Source: Ensifer adhaerens (lineage in GTDB: Bacteria; Pseudomonadota; Alphaproteobacteria; Rhizobiales; Rhizobiaceae). Taken from it: 64,000 nucleotides of DNA. The notes under the pieces are model-generated. The model saw only the letters and a program-made list of their open reading frames with translations, did not search any database and had not been told where the DNA came from. The stretch spans positions 3,049,473-3,113,472 of the forward strand of contig NZ_JABEKT010000001.1 in assembly GCF_013283195.1 (NCBI RefSeq), read 5' to 3'. A program made the position numbers and the translations under genes. Below, one piece after another: positions 8,209 through 16,877 of this stretch; the first letter of the stretch is position 1, and every line of letters starts with the position of its first letter.

Positions 8209-9060
8209 CACCTCGTCGCCTTGGCTTGCGAACCCGTCGGTCAGGGCGCCGGCGAGGCCCTCGCGCAGCTGGGTCGCCATCGCCCTGATCCCGCCCGGCA
8301 GCCGTGAATACTCGATCAGGCACACCCGGTTGCGCCCCGTGTTCTTGGCGAGGTAGAGCTGGTCGTCCGCGATCTTGAAGATGTCCTCGTACTGTACCGG
8401 ATAGGTAAACAGCGCCACGCCGATGCTGACCGTCACCGGATCGGCATCCGGAGCAATCGCCTGCCCATGCTCGGCCACCGCCAGACGAATGCGCTCGGCC
8501 ATCGCCCCGATCGTTGCGGGGTGGGCATGGTGAACGAACACGCCGAACTCCTCACCGCCGAGACGGCCGATCAGGCCGACATCGCCAACCGCCAAGCGCA
8601 TCTCGGTTGCTATCGCCACCAACGCATCGTCACCGGCGAGATGGCCATGGCGATCATTGATGCGCTTGAAGTGGTCGGCGTCCAACACCATCAGCGCGGA
8701 GGTGGCTGGAAATGGCTTGAGATCCTGTTCGGCAACGAACGCCGTGACATCCGACGTGAACGCAGCGCGATTGAGACAGCCGGTCAGGCCGTCGTAGCGG
8801 CTCGCCAGTGTCAGCAGATCGTTGGCGCATGCAAGCTGCTGGAGCTTGATGCCGATGACGGCGAAAAGCGGGATCGCCAAGAGCAGCGGGATGAACAGGG
8901 CAAGGCGCATCGACGTCGCCATCACCTCAGCTCCGAAGGGGGCGATGTAGTAATAGGTGACGAGAACGGCAACGGTCGTGCAACCGACGGCGCCCGAGAA
9001 CGTCCAGTTCACGATCCAGATGATCGCGCGGCGATCAAGGCCCTCATCCAGCGACGTCAT
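8188..9060 (-). CDS. Membrane-bound diguanylate cyclase (GGDEF)
   Basis: Makes cyclic di-GMP from two GTP. Two membrane helices (about residues 14-37 and 48-72) anchor a C-terminal GGDEF domain with the active-site sequence RLGGEEFGVFV and the metal/nucleotide segment LDADHFKRINDRHGH. The RxxD inhibitory I-site expected just before GGEEF is not present (the Asp position is Gly), so product inhibition at that site seems lost. ATG 9060 has a GGGGGG-TGG stretch before it. No EAL partner is nearby; the sensed signal is unknown. Confidence 0.92.
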   Translation of the reverse strand: MTSLDEGLDRRAIIWIVNWTFSGAVGCTTVAVLVTYYYIAPFGAEVMATSMRLALFIPLLLAIPLFAVIGIKLQQLACANDLLTLASRYDGLTGCLNRAAFTSDVTAFVAEQDLKPFPATSALMVLDADHFKRINDRHGHLAGDDALVAIATEMRLAVGDVGLIGRLGGEEFGVFVHHAHPATIGAMAERIRLAVAEHGQAIAPDADPVTVSIGVALFTYPVQYEDIFKIADDQLYLAKNTGRNRVCLIEYSRLPGGIRAMATQLREGLAGALTDGFASQGDEVSRVAGR

Positions 9061-9443
9061 GCCACCCCCCGTTGCAAGCCACACTGTGAAGGCAGAATGC
9101 TAACTCCTGCTCAATCAATCCATTAGGATTTTAGGGGTTTTGCGCTTCACTGCTGCCACAACAGGCGCCGGCAGCCGAATCAGATTGGCATTCGATCGCT
9201 GCACCAGAGCCGCACACCGGGCAAAGCAGGCCGCGCCAGCCCGCTGAAACATAGACTTTTGATTGCAACGGGAACCCGCCCCTCGCCTTCTGTGTGCCTT
9301 GCGCCACACCTCGCACAATTCCCGCGTGCCGAAACGGAATTTGACGCGAATATGCTTGTTTAGCATCATCTAATTTCGAACAATCGAGGTGCTGCCAGTG
9401 GCCGCAACCTCTGGCGCTCATGCAACATGAGAGGGAGGAAGGC
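9061..9443. other. Intergenic region between divergent diguanylate cyclase and outer-membrane genes
   Basis: A 383-base divergent promoter region. It must carry the start signals for both flanking genes. I see no convincing small gene, RNA or repeat; minus-strand open frames here are cysteine-rich and lack ribosome binding sites. Confidence 0.4.
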
Positions 9444-10235
9444 ATGCAGCTCTATGCTCGGATCGGTCTGGCCACGTGTTTGACCCTGTCATCGGCCGCG
9501 GTCGCCAGCGCCGCCGACATCGCGCCGCTCCTTGCGCCCACGGCGCAGCCGCAGGAGACGGAAAGCGGCTGGCAGTTCACCGTCGCACCCTACTTCTGGA
9601 TGGCGGGCCTGAGGGGCGATACGGCCCAGTTCGGGCTGCCCGAGGTGCATATCGATTCCAGTTTCAGCGACATCTGGGACAATCTCGATTTTGCCTTCAT
9701 GGCGATGGGCGAGGCGCGCAACGGACCCTACAGCATCTTCGGCGACGTCATGTACACCAAGCTGTCCGCCGACGGCAGCACGCCGAACGGTATCCTCGCC
9801 AATAGCGTGGATGTGGACTCGACGTCTTTTGCCGCGCTGCTGGGCGTCGGCTATGCCATTTACGAAGACCAGTCATCCAATCTCGATATCGTCGGTGGCT
9901 TGAGAGTCTGGTCCGTCGACACCACACTTTCGTTCTCCGGCGGCCCGCTGGATGGTGTCAGCCGGGATGACGGTGCCACCTGGGTCGATGCGGTCGCCGG
10001 CCTGCGCGGCACCTATAACTTCACGCCCGAGTTTTATCTGACCGGTTGGGGGCTGGTCGGCGGTGGCGGCGCGGATCTCGATTGGGATGCGGCACTCGGC
10101 CTCGGCTACAAGTTTACCGATACGATCTCGGCCGTCGCCGGCTATCGCGCGCTCGGCGTCAACTACAGCAACGACGGCTTCGAATACGATACGGTGCAGC
10201 ACGGACCGATCCTGGGGGTCGCCATCCGCTTCTGA
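9444..10235 (+). CDS. Outer-membrane beta-barrel protein with signal peptide
   Basis: A 263-aa exported protein. A signal peptide ends at ASA near residue 23, followed by alternating strands (QFTVAPYFWMAGLRG, YSIFGDVMYTKLS, FAALLGVGYAIYED, VAGLRGTYNF, AVAGYRALGVNY) and a C-terminal phenylalanine (VAIRF), the signature of BAM substrates. ATG 9444 has GAGGGAGGAAGG just upstream. The strand pattern suggests an 8- to 12-strand barrel of unknown function. Monocistronic; no specific substrate can be inferred. Confidence 0.85.
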   Translation: MQLYARIGLATCLTLSSAAVASAADIAPLLAPTAQPQETESGWQFTVAPYFWMAGLRGDTAQFGLPEVHIDSSFSDIWDNLDFAFMAMGEARNGPYSIFGDVMYTKLSADGSTPNGILANSVDVDSTSFAALLGVGYAIYEDQSSNLDIVGGLRVWSVDTTLSFSGGPLDGVSRDDGATWVDAVAGLRGTYNFTPEFYLTGWGLVGGGGADLDWDAALGLGYKFTDTISAVAGYRALGVNYSNDGFEYDTVQHGPILGVAIRF

Positions 10236-10637
10236 TCCGACGCGTTGCGGCGGTCGGCGACGAGCGATCTATGGCACGGCAGGTGTTCCGCTTCATTTTC
10301 TCCTCAAGTCGCACGCGACCTGGGGAGGCGGCAGAATGCCTGAAGTTCGACAGCAGCCTCGGCGCGCACAGCTGACAAGTGGCACCTGCAAGGCCCCCGG
10401 ACGCGTCAGCCAAGCGCCGGCGATCAAGCCGCTGCCGCGACATGGAGAGACGCACAGCATCTCTGCCTCTGCGTTCCGCTCCACTGCCGCAGTCCAGGAA
10501 AAATGCAAAGCGTCGCCCAGCAGGAAAGACGTGAAAACAAAGCGATCGCGCGTTTCCCCGGCCCGCCTTCTGCATGTTTCCTTAAATCGTACCTGGCTTA
10601 ACGATGAGCATGCGGCAATTCAAAGCGCTATAGCGCC
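10236..10637. other. Intergenic region, convergent ends of the outer-membrane protein and AsmA-like genes
   Basis: A 402-base gap between convergent genes. The only element seen is a perfect 12-base palindrome GCGCTATAGCGC at 10625-10636, next to the AsmA stop, without a U-run. Short open frames here lack ribosome binding sites and codon bias. Confidence 0.4.
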
Positions 10638-13600
10638 CTATTGCACCGTGACATCGGGCAGCACGTCGAAATTCAGCCCCTGCCCACCCGGCTTCTGAGG
10701 CCCGTCGACAGTTCCCGGCGGCACCTGCGACGGGGCGCCCAGTTGCTGTTGCTGCTGGCGTTCGCGTTCGATACGTGCGGCTTCTTCCGCTGCCTTGCGC
10801 GCGGCCTCTTCCGCCGCCTTTCGTTCAGCCTCTGCGCGGGCCGCCAGATCCGCCTTCACCCGTTCCGCCTCAACTGCCGCCGCTGCACGCCGGCGCTCTT
10901 CGGCGACCGCCCGCAGGCGCTCGACTTCACGCTGCTGCGCCTTTGCCTTGTAAAGCTGAACCTCGCGACGCAGCCGTTGCTTCTCAAGCACGTTGGCCTG
11001 CAGCGTCTCGACGCGCCGGCGCTCGCGCTCAAACGCCCGAAGCGACAGGAAATTCGAGAGATCGGCAACATCGAGGTTCACGCCCGGTGACGAAAGCAGG
11101 CCGGCATAACTCAGCCGCACACGCGGCTCGGCCCCGGCCAGCGCCTCGTCGCCCGGCCGGAAGGTCATGTCGATGTTCGCGTCGAGACGCTCCGCCGCCA
11201 GATCCACCGATGCTTCGCCGACAAAGGCCGCGTTGCCGTCGGCAGCCGTGACGTTCTGCGCCCTGAGCACGCCACCGGCGATGCTGAAGGGGACCTTGAC
11301 CACACCGACGACCGACTGGCCGGAAAACACGGCTGCCTCCGCCGCCTGGCGGATTGCGTCAGCCGAAATCTCCGTCTTCATGGCGTCGGCAGTTGCCATC
11401 AGCTGCGGCAGCGCCGCGCTGTTGACGCCGTTGAGCGTCACGCCGTTGAAGGTGGCGGTGCCCGAGCCGCTTGCGGAATGGGCCATGGCTTGCGCGTTCG
11501 CACCCGAGGCCTCGAGCGCTACCGAAACGTCGAAGGTGCCGGTGGCGACCGGGGCGCCCGCATGCGTCCAACCAGCCTGCGCCAGATCCCCGCCCTTGAC
11601 GTCGAGCCGCGAGCGCAGGAAGCCGGAGCCATTGGCATTGCCGAGCTGCAACCGGCCTTCGAGCTTGCCGCCGAGCCAGTCGCCGGTCGCATCGGTAAAA
11701 GCGATCTCGTCGCCCTTCCACTCAAGCTTGCCGGCAAAGTTGCCGATGGCGCCGTAGAACCCCGGCCAGAAGTTCGCGGCCTGCACATCGAGCGCCACGT
11801 TGAAACCGGTCCAGGCGGGTTGCGTCACGGGGGTTTTCGACAGCGCTCCGCTCGACATGTCCTGAACATGGCCAAGGATGCCCTCGGCCAGCCAGGCGAG
11901 ATCGAGCGTTGCGACACTGATCTGGCCTTCGGCCTTGCCCGGCACCTTGCGGTCGATCGTCAGGGCGCCTTCAAAGCCGTTGTTGTCGGCCTTGCCTTCG
12001 ACGGTCGTAAAGGCGATCGCCTCCGGTGTCGTCGCCACGTCGGCCGAAACCGAGATCGGCAGGCCGGTGCCCGTCTGCGGCAACGCGATGCCCTGCTGCA
12101 GCAGATAGGGTTCGAGGTCTTCGGTCTGGAGTGTCAGTTTGGCCTGGCCCTCGAGGAAATGGTCTCGCGAGAGATCGAAGCTGCCTTTGGCGGCAAGCGA
12201 CGTCTTCTCGGTGGTAAAGGTCACCGTGCCATTGGCGTTGGAGCCATCGGTGCTCTGCAGCTTGATGGAGAGGATGCCATTGGCATCGGCATCGAAAGGC
12301 AGCGGGTCGAACCCGGCCTGGCCGAGAAGCAGCAGCGTCTGCGGGTTTTCGAGCGTCGCTTCGAGCAGCATGCCCTTGCCGGAAAGCGCCTGTGCCATGT
12401 CGGGCGCCTGATAGCTGGCAGCGATCTTTGTGCCGTTGGCCGTGCCGAAAATGCCGAAGGTCGCCGGCGCGTTGCCTTCCTTGTTACCGGCAGTCAGCGT
12501 CACGTCGAAGGCAGCGTCCGTATAGAATGGTCCGGCCCGGGTCAGGCGGCGAAGGGCCGGATGATCGACGGCGTGCCGACCGATCATTTCCAGAAACGGT
12601 GTCAGGTCCTTGGCCGCCAGCTTCATCTTGGCCGAAATCACCGGCTTTTCGAGATCGCCGCTGGCGCGCCCGGAAAAGGCAAGTTGCGCGCCGGCAAGCG
12701 AACCGATCGCCACGCGCTCGGCCTGAAGCTGGCCATTCTTGAATGTCACCACCGCCTGAACGTCGCGCGCGTCCTCACCGAAGGCGGAGAACTCGTCGGC
12801 GGAAAGGTCGGCGGCAATCGCATGCTGCATCAGCGTCGAGGCCGAAGCATCGCCGGCAACCAGACCCGCCAGCGCCTGCAGGGCTTCGAGGTCGATGCGA
12901 TTGCCGTTCAGCTGCAGCGACAGGTTCGGCTGCTGTTCGGCGAAGGACTGACGCTCGAGCCGCCCCTTGAGGCTGGCGTCGCCGGCGGCCACTTCCAGGT
13001 TTTCGAACTGCTGCAGCGTGTCGGTCAGGTTGACGGTTGCCGAAAAGCCCGCGGTCTTCAGCTTGCGGATCGCCGGATCGACGGAGCCCGCCAGCCAGCT
13101 CGCCAGGCCCGAAGGCTGGTTGGACGCGAGAAGCAGGTCGCCGCGGAACGAGCGCTGGCCCTTGAGGTTGAGCCGTCCCTTGGCCTCCAGCTGGGTGCGC
13201 CCGGGCAGAAGGGCCACGACATTGTCGATCACCCACCCGGCACCATCCGGCTGCACGTCGATGCGCACGTCGCGCACGGTCGTATCGCCGATGACGATCG
13301 CCGGCAGTTTCAGGCTGGCCCGTCCCGGCACCTGCGGAATGGGGATGTCGGCGGCAATCGCCAGCATCGCTTCCAGCCGCTGGCGCATGGAAATCGCCGG
13401 GTCGCGCCCGGTCTTGCCGTTGCTGCCGGAATTGCCGATGCGGCTGACGTCGATCTGCTGGCCGTCGGCGATCAGCAGGAACTTCTGATCCTTGCCGGTA
13501 TCAAGCGTCGCCTCGCCGGTCACCACGTAAGGATCGTCCGCGGGGCCGATCTCGAACCGGTATTCCGGCACGCGGATACTCTCATTGGTCAGCTGGAAAT

Positions 13601-14393
13601 CACCGTTGATGCGCAGCGGCGCATGGCCGTCCGCATCCTTTGCCTCGCCCTGCGGGCGATTTTCGGTCAGCGTGAAGCGACCGCCGTAGACCGGCTTGAA
13701 GTCGACGATCTTTAATGCACCGTCGAGCTCGACGCCGAAGGGACGCTTGTCCGGCGTCACCCGCGCCTTGAGGCTCAGCGCACCCGTCTCGTCCACCTCG
13801 TTGCTGGAAAAGGCGAAACTGCCGGCCTCGCCATCAAGCGCAGCCCGCCCCTCCACCTTCCAGGGGCCAGCCAGGGTACGGGCGGAAAGATCGGCGGAAA
13901 GGTCGGTCACGCGCCGGGTGCGGCCGGTCTGCTCGTCGATGAACTCGATCTCGCCGTTGGTGATCTCGACGTTTTCCAGCACCACCGTCTTGGCGGGGAT
14001 CGCCGTGCGCGTGCCGCGCGCCCAGTCGAGGGTGCCATCAGGGAGAAGCCTGACCTTGGCCTTCGGCCGGTCGAGGCGCATATCGAAGATCAGGGCTTCG
14101 CCGCTCAGGAACGGCGCCAGTTCCGCGCTCATCGAGAACTGCGCGACCTGGATCAGCGGCTCGCCCTTGTCGCTGCCGCCGACGCGCACGTCATTGAGCG
14201 TGACCGTCGGGAACGGGATCAGCCGTGCGTCGACGCTGCCGTGGACGACGACAGGCTTGCCCATGATGCGGCTTGCCTCGCGTTCGAATTCCTTGCGGAA
14301 TCCCGTCCAGTCGATGAACCACGGGGCGATCAGCGCCGCAAAAAGCGCAATGACCACAAGACCGCCGATGGCAACCAGAATTCGCGAAAGCAC
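10638..14393 (-). CDS. AsmA family protein, 1251 aa
   Basis: Giant inner-membrane protein anchored by an N-terminal helix (about 2-24) with a long periplasmic beta-rich body. The N terminus has the AsmA pattern DWTGFRKEFEREASRIMGKPVVVHGSVD and the C-terminal third the AsmA_2-like GSGTATFNGVTLNGVN. AsmA-like proteins form bridge-like grooves for phospholipid transport between membranes. After the last beta region comes an unusual 110-residue tail of alternating Arg/Glu/Ala/Lys (coiled-coil-like) and a Gln/Pro-rich end. Start is GTG at 14393; no strong ribosome binding site. Confidence 0.9.
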   Translation of the reverse strand: MLSRILVAIGGLVVIALFAALIAPWFIDWTGFRKEFEREASRIMGKPVVVHGSVDARLIPFPTVTLNDVRVGGSDKGEPLIQVAQFSMSAELAPFLSGEALIFDMRLDRPKAKVRLLPDGTLDWARGTRTAIPAKTVVLENVEITNGEIEFIDEQTGRTRRVTDLSADLSARTLAGPWKVEGRAALDGEAGSFAFSSNEVDETGALSLKARVTPDKRPFGVELDGALKIVDFKPVYGGRFTLTENRPQGEAKDADGHAPLRINGDFQLTNESIRVPEYRFEIGPADDPYVVTGEATLDTGKDQKFLLIADGQQIDVSRIGNSGSNGKTGRDPAISMRQRLEAMLAIAADIPIPQVPGRASLKLPAIVIGDTTVRDVRIDVQPDGAGWVIDNVVALLPGRTQLEAKGRLNLKGQRSFRGDLLLASNQPSGLASWLAGSVDPAIRKLKTAGFSATVNLTDTLQQFENLEVAAGDASLKGRLERQSFAEQQPNLSLQLNGNRIDLEALQALAGLVAGDASASTLMQHAIAADLSADEFSAFGEDARDVQAVVTFKNGQLQAERVAIGSLAGAQLAFSGRASGDLEKPVISAKMKLAAKDLTPFLEMIGRHAVDHPALRRLTRAGPFYTDAAFDVTLTAGNKEGNAPATFGIFGTANGTKIAASYQAPDMAQALSGKGMLLEATLENPQTLLLLGQAGFDPLPFDADANGILSIKLQSTDGSNANGTVTFTTEKTSLAAKGSFDLSRDHFLEGQAKLTLQTEDLEPYLLQQGIALPQTGTGLPISVSADVATTPEAIAFTTVEGKADNNGFEGALTIDRKVPGKAEGQISVATLDLAWLAEGILGHVQDMSSGALSKTPVTQPAWTGFNVALDVQAANFWPGFYGAIGNFAGKLEWKGDEIAFTDATGDWLGGKLEGRLQLGNANGSGFLRSRLDVKGGDLAQAGWTHAGAPVATGTFDVSVALEASGANAQAMAHSASGSGTATFNGVTLNGVNSAALPQLMATADAMKTEISADAIRQAAEAAVFSGQSVVGVVKVPFSIAGGVLRAQNVTAADGNAAFVGEASVDLAAERLDANIDMTFRPGDEALAGAEPRVRLSYAGLLSSPGVNLDVADLSNFLSLRAFERERRRVETLQANVLEKQRLRREVQLYKAKAQQREVERLRAVAEERRRAAAAVEAERVKADLAARAEAERKAAEEAARKAAEEAARIERERQQQQQLGAPSQVPPGTVDGPQKPGGQGLNFDVLPDVTVQ

Positions 14394-14576
14394 CGTGCCT
14401 ACATTCCCATCAAGTTCTCAAGGCGCCCGTCGGCGCCGTCTGCGTCCATATGAACGCCAAAGCGACGTCTTCGTCCATTACATTTGGACGCCTTCGTCCT
14501 TATCCATTGCGAGGGCGTTGCCTGCCGCCCCACCGGGCGGCTGCAGCACCGCTCTCCCCTCGTCCGTCCACTCGCG

Positions 14577-15983
14577 TCAGGCGAAGATCTTGCCGGGGTT
14601 GAAGATGCCCTGCGGATCGAGCGAACGCTTGACCTGCCGCATCAGATCCAGCGCGTCGCCAAGCTCGGCTTCGAGAAACGGCATCTTGCCCTGACCGATG
14701 CCGTGCTCGCCGGTGCAGGTGCCATCCATCGACAGCGCCCGCGCGTTCAGCCTCTCGACGAAGGCCTCGGCCCGCGCCACGTCGGCGGCGTCCTTGTCGT
14801 CAAACAGCAGCCCGACATGGAAGTTGCCGTCGCCGGCATGTCCGACGATCGGGGCCGTCAGGCCGTGTGCCGCGATGTCCTCATGGGTCGCCGCCACGCA
14901 ATCGGCCAGCCGCGAGATCGGCACGCACACATCGGTGGAAAGAATGGCTGCCCCGGGGATCAGGCTCTTCTGGGCCCAGTAGGCGTTGTGCCGCGCCTTC
15001 CACAGCCGCGCCCGCTCTTCGGGGTTGGTGGTCCAGATGAAGCCGCTGGAGCCGAAGTCGGCCGCAATTTCGGCAAAATGCCGCGACTGCATTTCGACGC
15101 TCTCGCTGTTGCCGTGGAATTCGACGAACAGCGTCGGCGTCTCCTCGTAGGAAAGGCCGGAATAGTTGTTGCAGGCCCTCATCTGCAGCGCGTCCAACAG
15201 CTCGATGCGGGCAACCGGAATGCCGGATTGAATCGTCAGGATCACCGCATTGCAGGCATCCGCAATCGTCGGGAACGGGCAGACGCCGCCGGAGATGACT
15301 TCGGGAATGCCCTGGAGCCGGAGCGTGATCGAGGTGATGATGCCAAGCGTGCCCTCGGCACCGACGAACAACCGGGTAAGGTCGTAGCCGGCCGACGACT
15401 TGCGGGCCCGATGCGCCGTGCGCACCTCGCGACCGTCTGCCGTCACCACTGTCAGCGCCAGCACATTGTCCTTCATGGTGCCGTAGCGCACCGCATTGGT
15501 GCCGGATGCACGCGTCGAGGCCATGCCGCCGATCGAGGCGTTGGCGCCAGGGTCGATCGGGAAGAACAGGCCCGTGTCGCGCAGATAGGTGTTGAGCTCT
15601 TCGCGGGTGATGCCGGGCTCGACCCGGCAGTCCAGATCTTCCGCGTTGACTTCGAGCACGCGGTTCATGCGCATCATGTCGACGGAGATGCCGCCGTGCG
15701 GCGCGTTGACATGGCCCTCGAGCGACGAGCCGGTGCCGAAGGGAATGAGCGGCACGGTGTTGGCCGCGGCGATTGCGACGATCTCGCGGACTTCGTCTGC
15801 ACTTTCTGGAAAGACGACGCCGTCGGGAAGCTGCGCCGGGATATAGGTGGTGGTGTGGGCATGCTGGGCGCGGATCGCTTCGCCCGTCTGGAACCGATCG
15901 CCGAATCGGGCGGCAAGCTGCGCCTTTACGGTATCGATCCCGGTTTCGTTTCGCGAGCCAGCCCTGATCGCCTTCAATGCCAC
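14577..15983 (-). CDS. FAD-binding oxidoreductase, D-lactate dehydrogenase/GlcD type
   Basis: A 468-aa flavoenzyme of the D-lactate dehydrogenase (cytochrome)/glycolate oxidase GlcD family. An N-terminal FAD_binding_4 domain (about 45-225) contains PFGTGSSLEGHVNA and DPGANASIGGMASTRASGTNA. The C-terminal FAD-oxidase domain carries GHAGDGNFHVGLLFDD and CTGEHGIGQGK, which bind the metal and the 2-hydroxyacid. The start is GTG 15983 with AAGAAGGGA upstream. It stands alone, with no glcE/glcF partner, favouring the single-subunit D-lactate dehydrogenase; D-2-hydroxyglutarate is an alternative substrate. Confidence 0.9.
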   Translation of the reverse strand: MALKAIRAGSRNETGIDTVKAQLAARFGDRFQTGEAIRAQHAHTTTYIPAQLPDGVVFPESADEVREIVAIAAANTVPLIPFGTGSSLEGHVNAPHGGISVDMMRMNRVLEVNAEDLDCRVEPGITREELNTYLRDTGLFFPIDPGANASIGGMASTRASGTNAVRYGTMKDNVLALTVVTADGREVRTAHRARKSSAGYDLTRLFVGAEGTLGIITSITLRLQGIPEVISGGVCPFPTIADACNAVILTIQSGIPVARIELLDALQMRACNNYSGLSYEETPTLFVEFHGNSESVEMQSRHFAEIAADFGSSGFIWTTNPEERARLWKARHNAYWAQKSLIPGAAILSTDVCVPISRLADCVAATHEDIAAHGLTAPIVGHAGDGNFHVGLLFDDKDAADVARAEAFVERLNARALSMDGTCTGEHGIGQGKMPFLEAELGDALDLMRQVKRSLDPQGIFNPGKIFA

Positions 15984-16337
15984 GGAAAACGTCCCTTCTT
16001 CATGCCATCCGCACCGCCCCGTTCCGACCTTGGGGAAGCGCTTTCATTTCAAGGCGCTACTGTGCAAATCGGAATCACTTTGTCCAGACGTTGACGCAGT
16101 CTCTAGCAGACTATCGCGTGAAAACGCCGGTGGTGAGACCTGAGTGTCACAAAGCTTTCGTCTTGTGACGGGAAACGCCCCCGAGGGCGGACCTTGGGCA
16201 GCAGGCGTTGTGCCGACGACACCGGCCTGTCACAACATCCTGCCAACACAACAATCTGGCCCTTTCCTGCGACAAACGGGATAGAGAAGAAGCCCGGTCG
16301 GCTGGCCGCTCCCGGCACTACATGAGGAAAAAGAACT
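15984..16337. other. Intergenic region between divergent flavoenzyme and DUF1772 genes
   Basis: A 354-base divergent promoter region. AGGAAAAAG before 16338 is the ribosome binding site of the plus-strand gene. No RNA gene, repeat or small coding sequence stands out. Confidence 0.4.
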
Positions 16338-16778
16338 ATGTTCGGTCTGCTCGCTTTGCTGACGGCCTCGATATTCTTCGGCGCCGCCATCTACATCAAC
16401 GTGGCTGAACAGCCGGCAAGGCTTCGGCTCGACAACCGCGCAGCGCTGACGCAATGGGTCCCGGCCTACCGTCGCGGTTTCCAGATGCAGGCCTCGCTCG
16501 CGATCATCTCGGGCCTGCTTGGTCTTGCCGCCTGGTGGCAGAGCGGCAATGGGCTCTGGGGCTTCGGCGCAGCAGTCATTCTCCTGAACTGGCCCTTTAC
16601 GATCCTCTTGATCATGCCGATCAACCGGCGCCTGGAGGCAACGCGGCCAGAGGAAGTCAACGAGGAAACCCGCGGGCTTCTCGTTCACTGGGGCAGGCTG
16701 CACGCCGGCAGGAGCGCGTTCGGCGCTATCGCCATGCTGGTCTACCTCCTCGCCGTCTGGCTGGAGCTTCGGGGCTAG
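16338..16778 (+). CDS. DUF1772 family integral membrane protein, 146 aa
   Basis: Four predicted membrane helices (about 1-20, 50-70, 76-96, 124-143), with the DUF1772-typical IYINVAEQPARL after helix 1 and WNWPFTILLIMPINRRL-like NWPFTILLIMPINRRL before the central loop. The family (anthrone oxygenase-like superfamily) has no settled function in bacteria. Ribosome binding site AGGAAAAAG precedes ATG 16338. It is a single gene facing the flavoenzyme gene and converging on the RND pump gene. Confidence 0.85.
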   Translation: MFGLLALLTASIFFGAAIYINVAEQPARLRLDNRAALTQWVPAYRRGFQMQASLAIISGLLGLAAWWQSGNGLWGFGAAVILLNWPFTILLIMPINRRLEATRPEEVNEETRGLLVHWGRLHAGRSAFGAIAMLVYLLAVWLELRG

Positions 16779-16877
16779 CGCATCCCGCTTTCAAGCGGAG
16801 CCATGGAAGGCCGGCAAGCTGCCCTATAGCCAAAGTGCTGGCGCATCCTTGGGCCGGTTGCGCCACGCGGGCCGCCG

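Noticed and set aside
10625-10636. Perfect palindrome GCGCTATAGCGC at the AsmA 3' end
   Set aside because: Too short and without a U-run or adjacent promoter; likely chance in GC-rich sequence.
11478-13715. A 745-codon plus-strand open frame opposite the AsmA-like gene
   Set aside because: Shadow frame caused by high GC; composition (Arg/Gly/His/Asp rich) and lack of a ribosome binding site, while the minus strand gives a recognisable AsmA protein.
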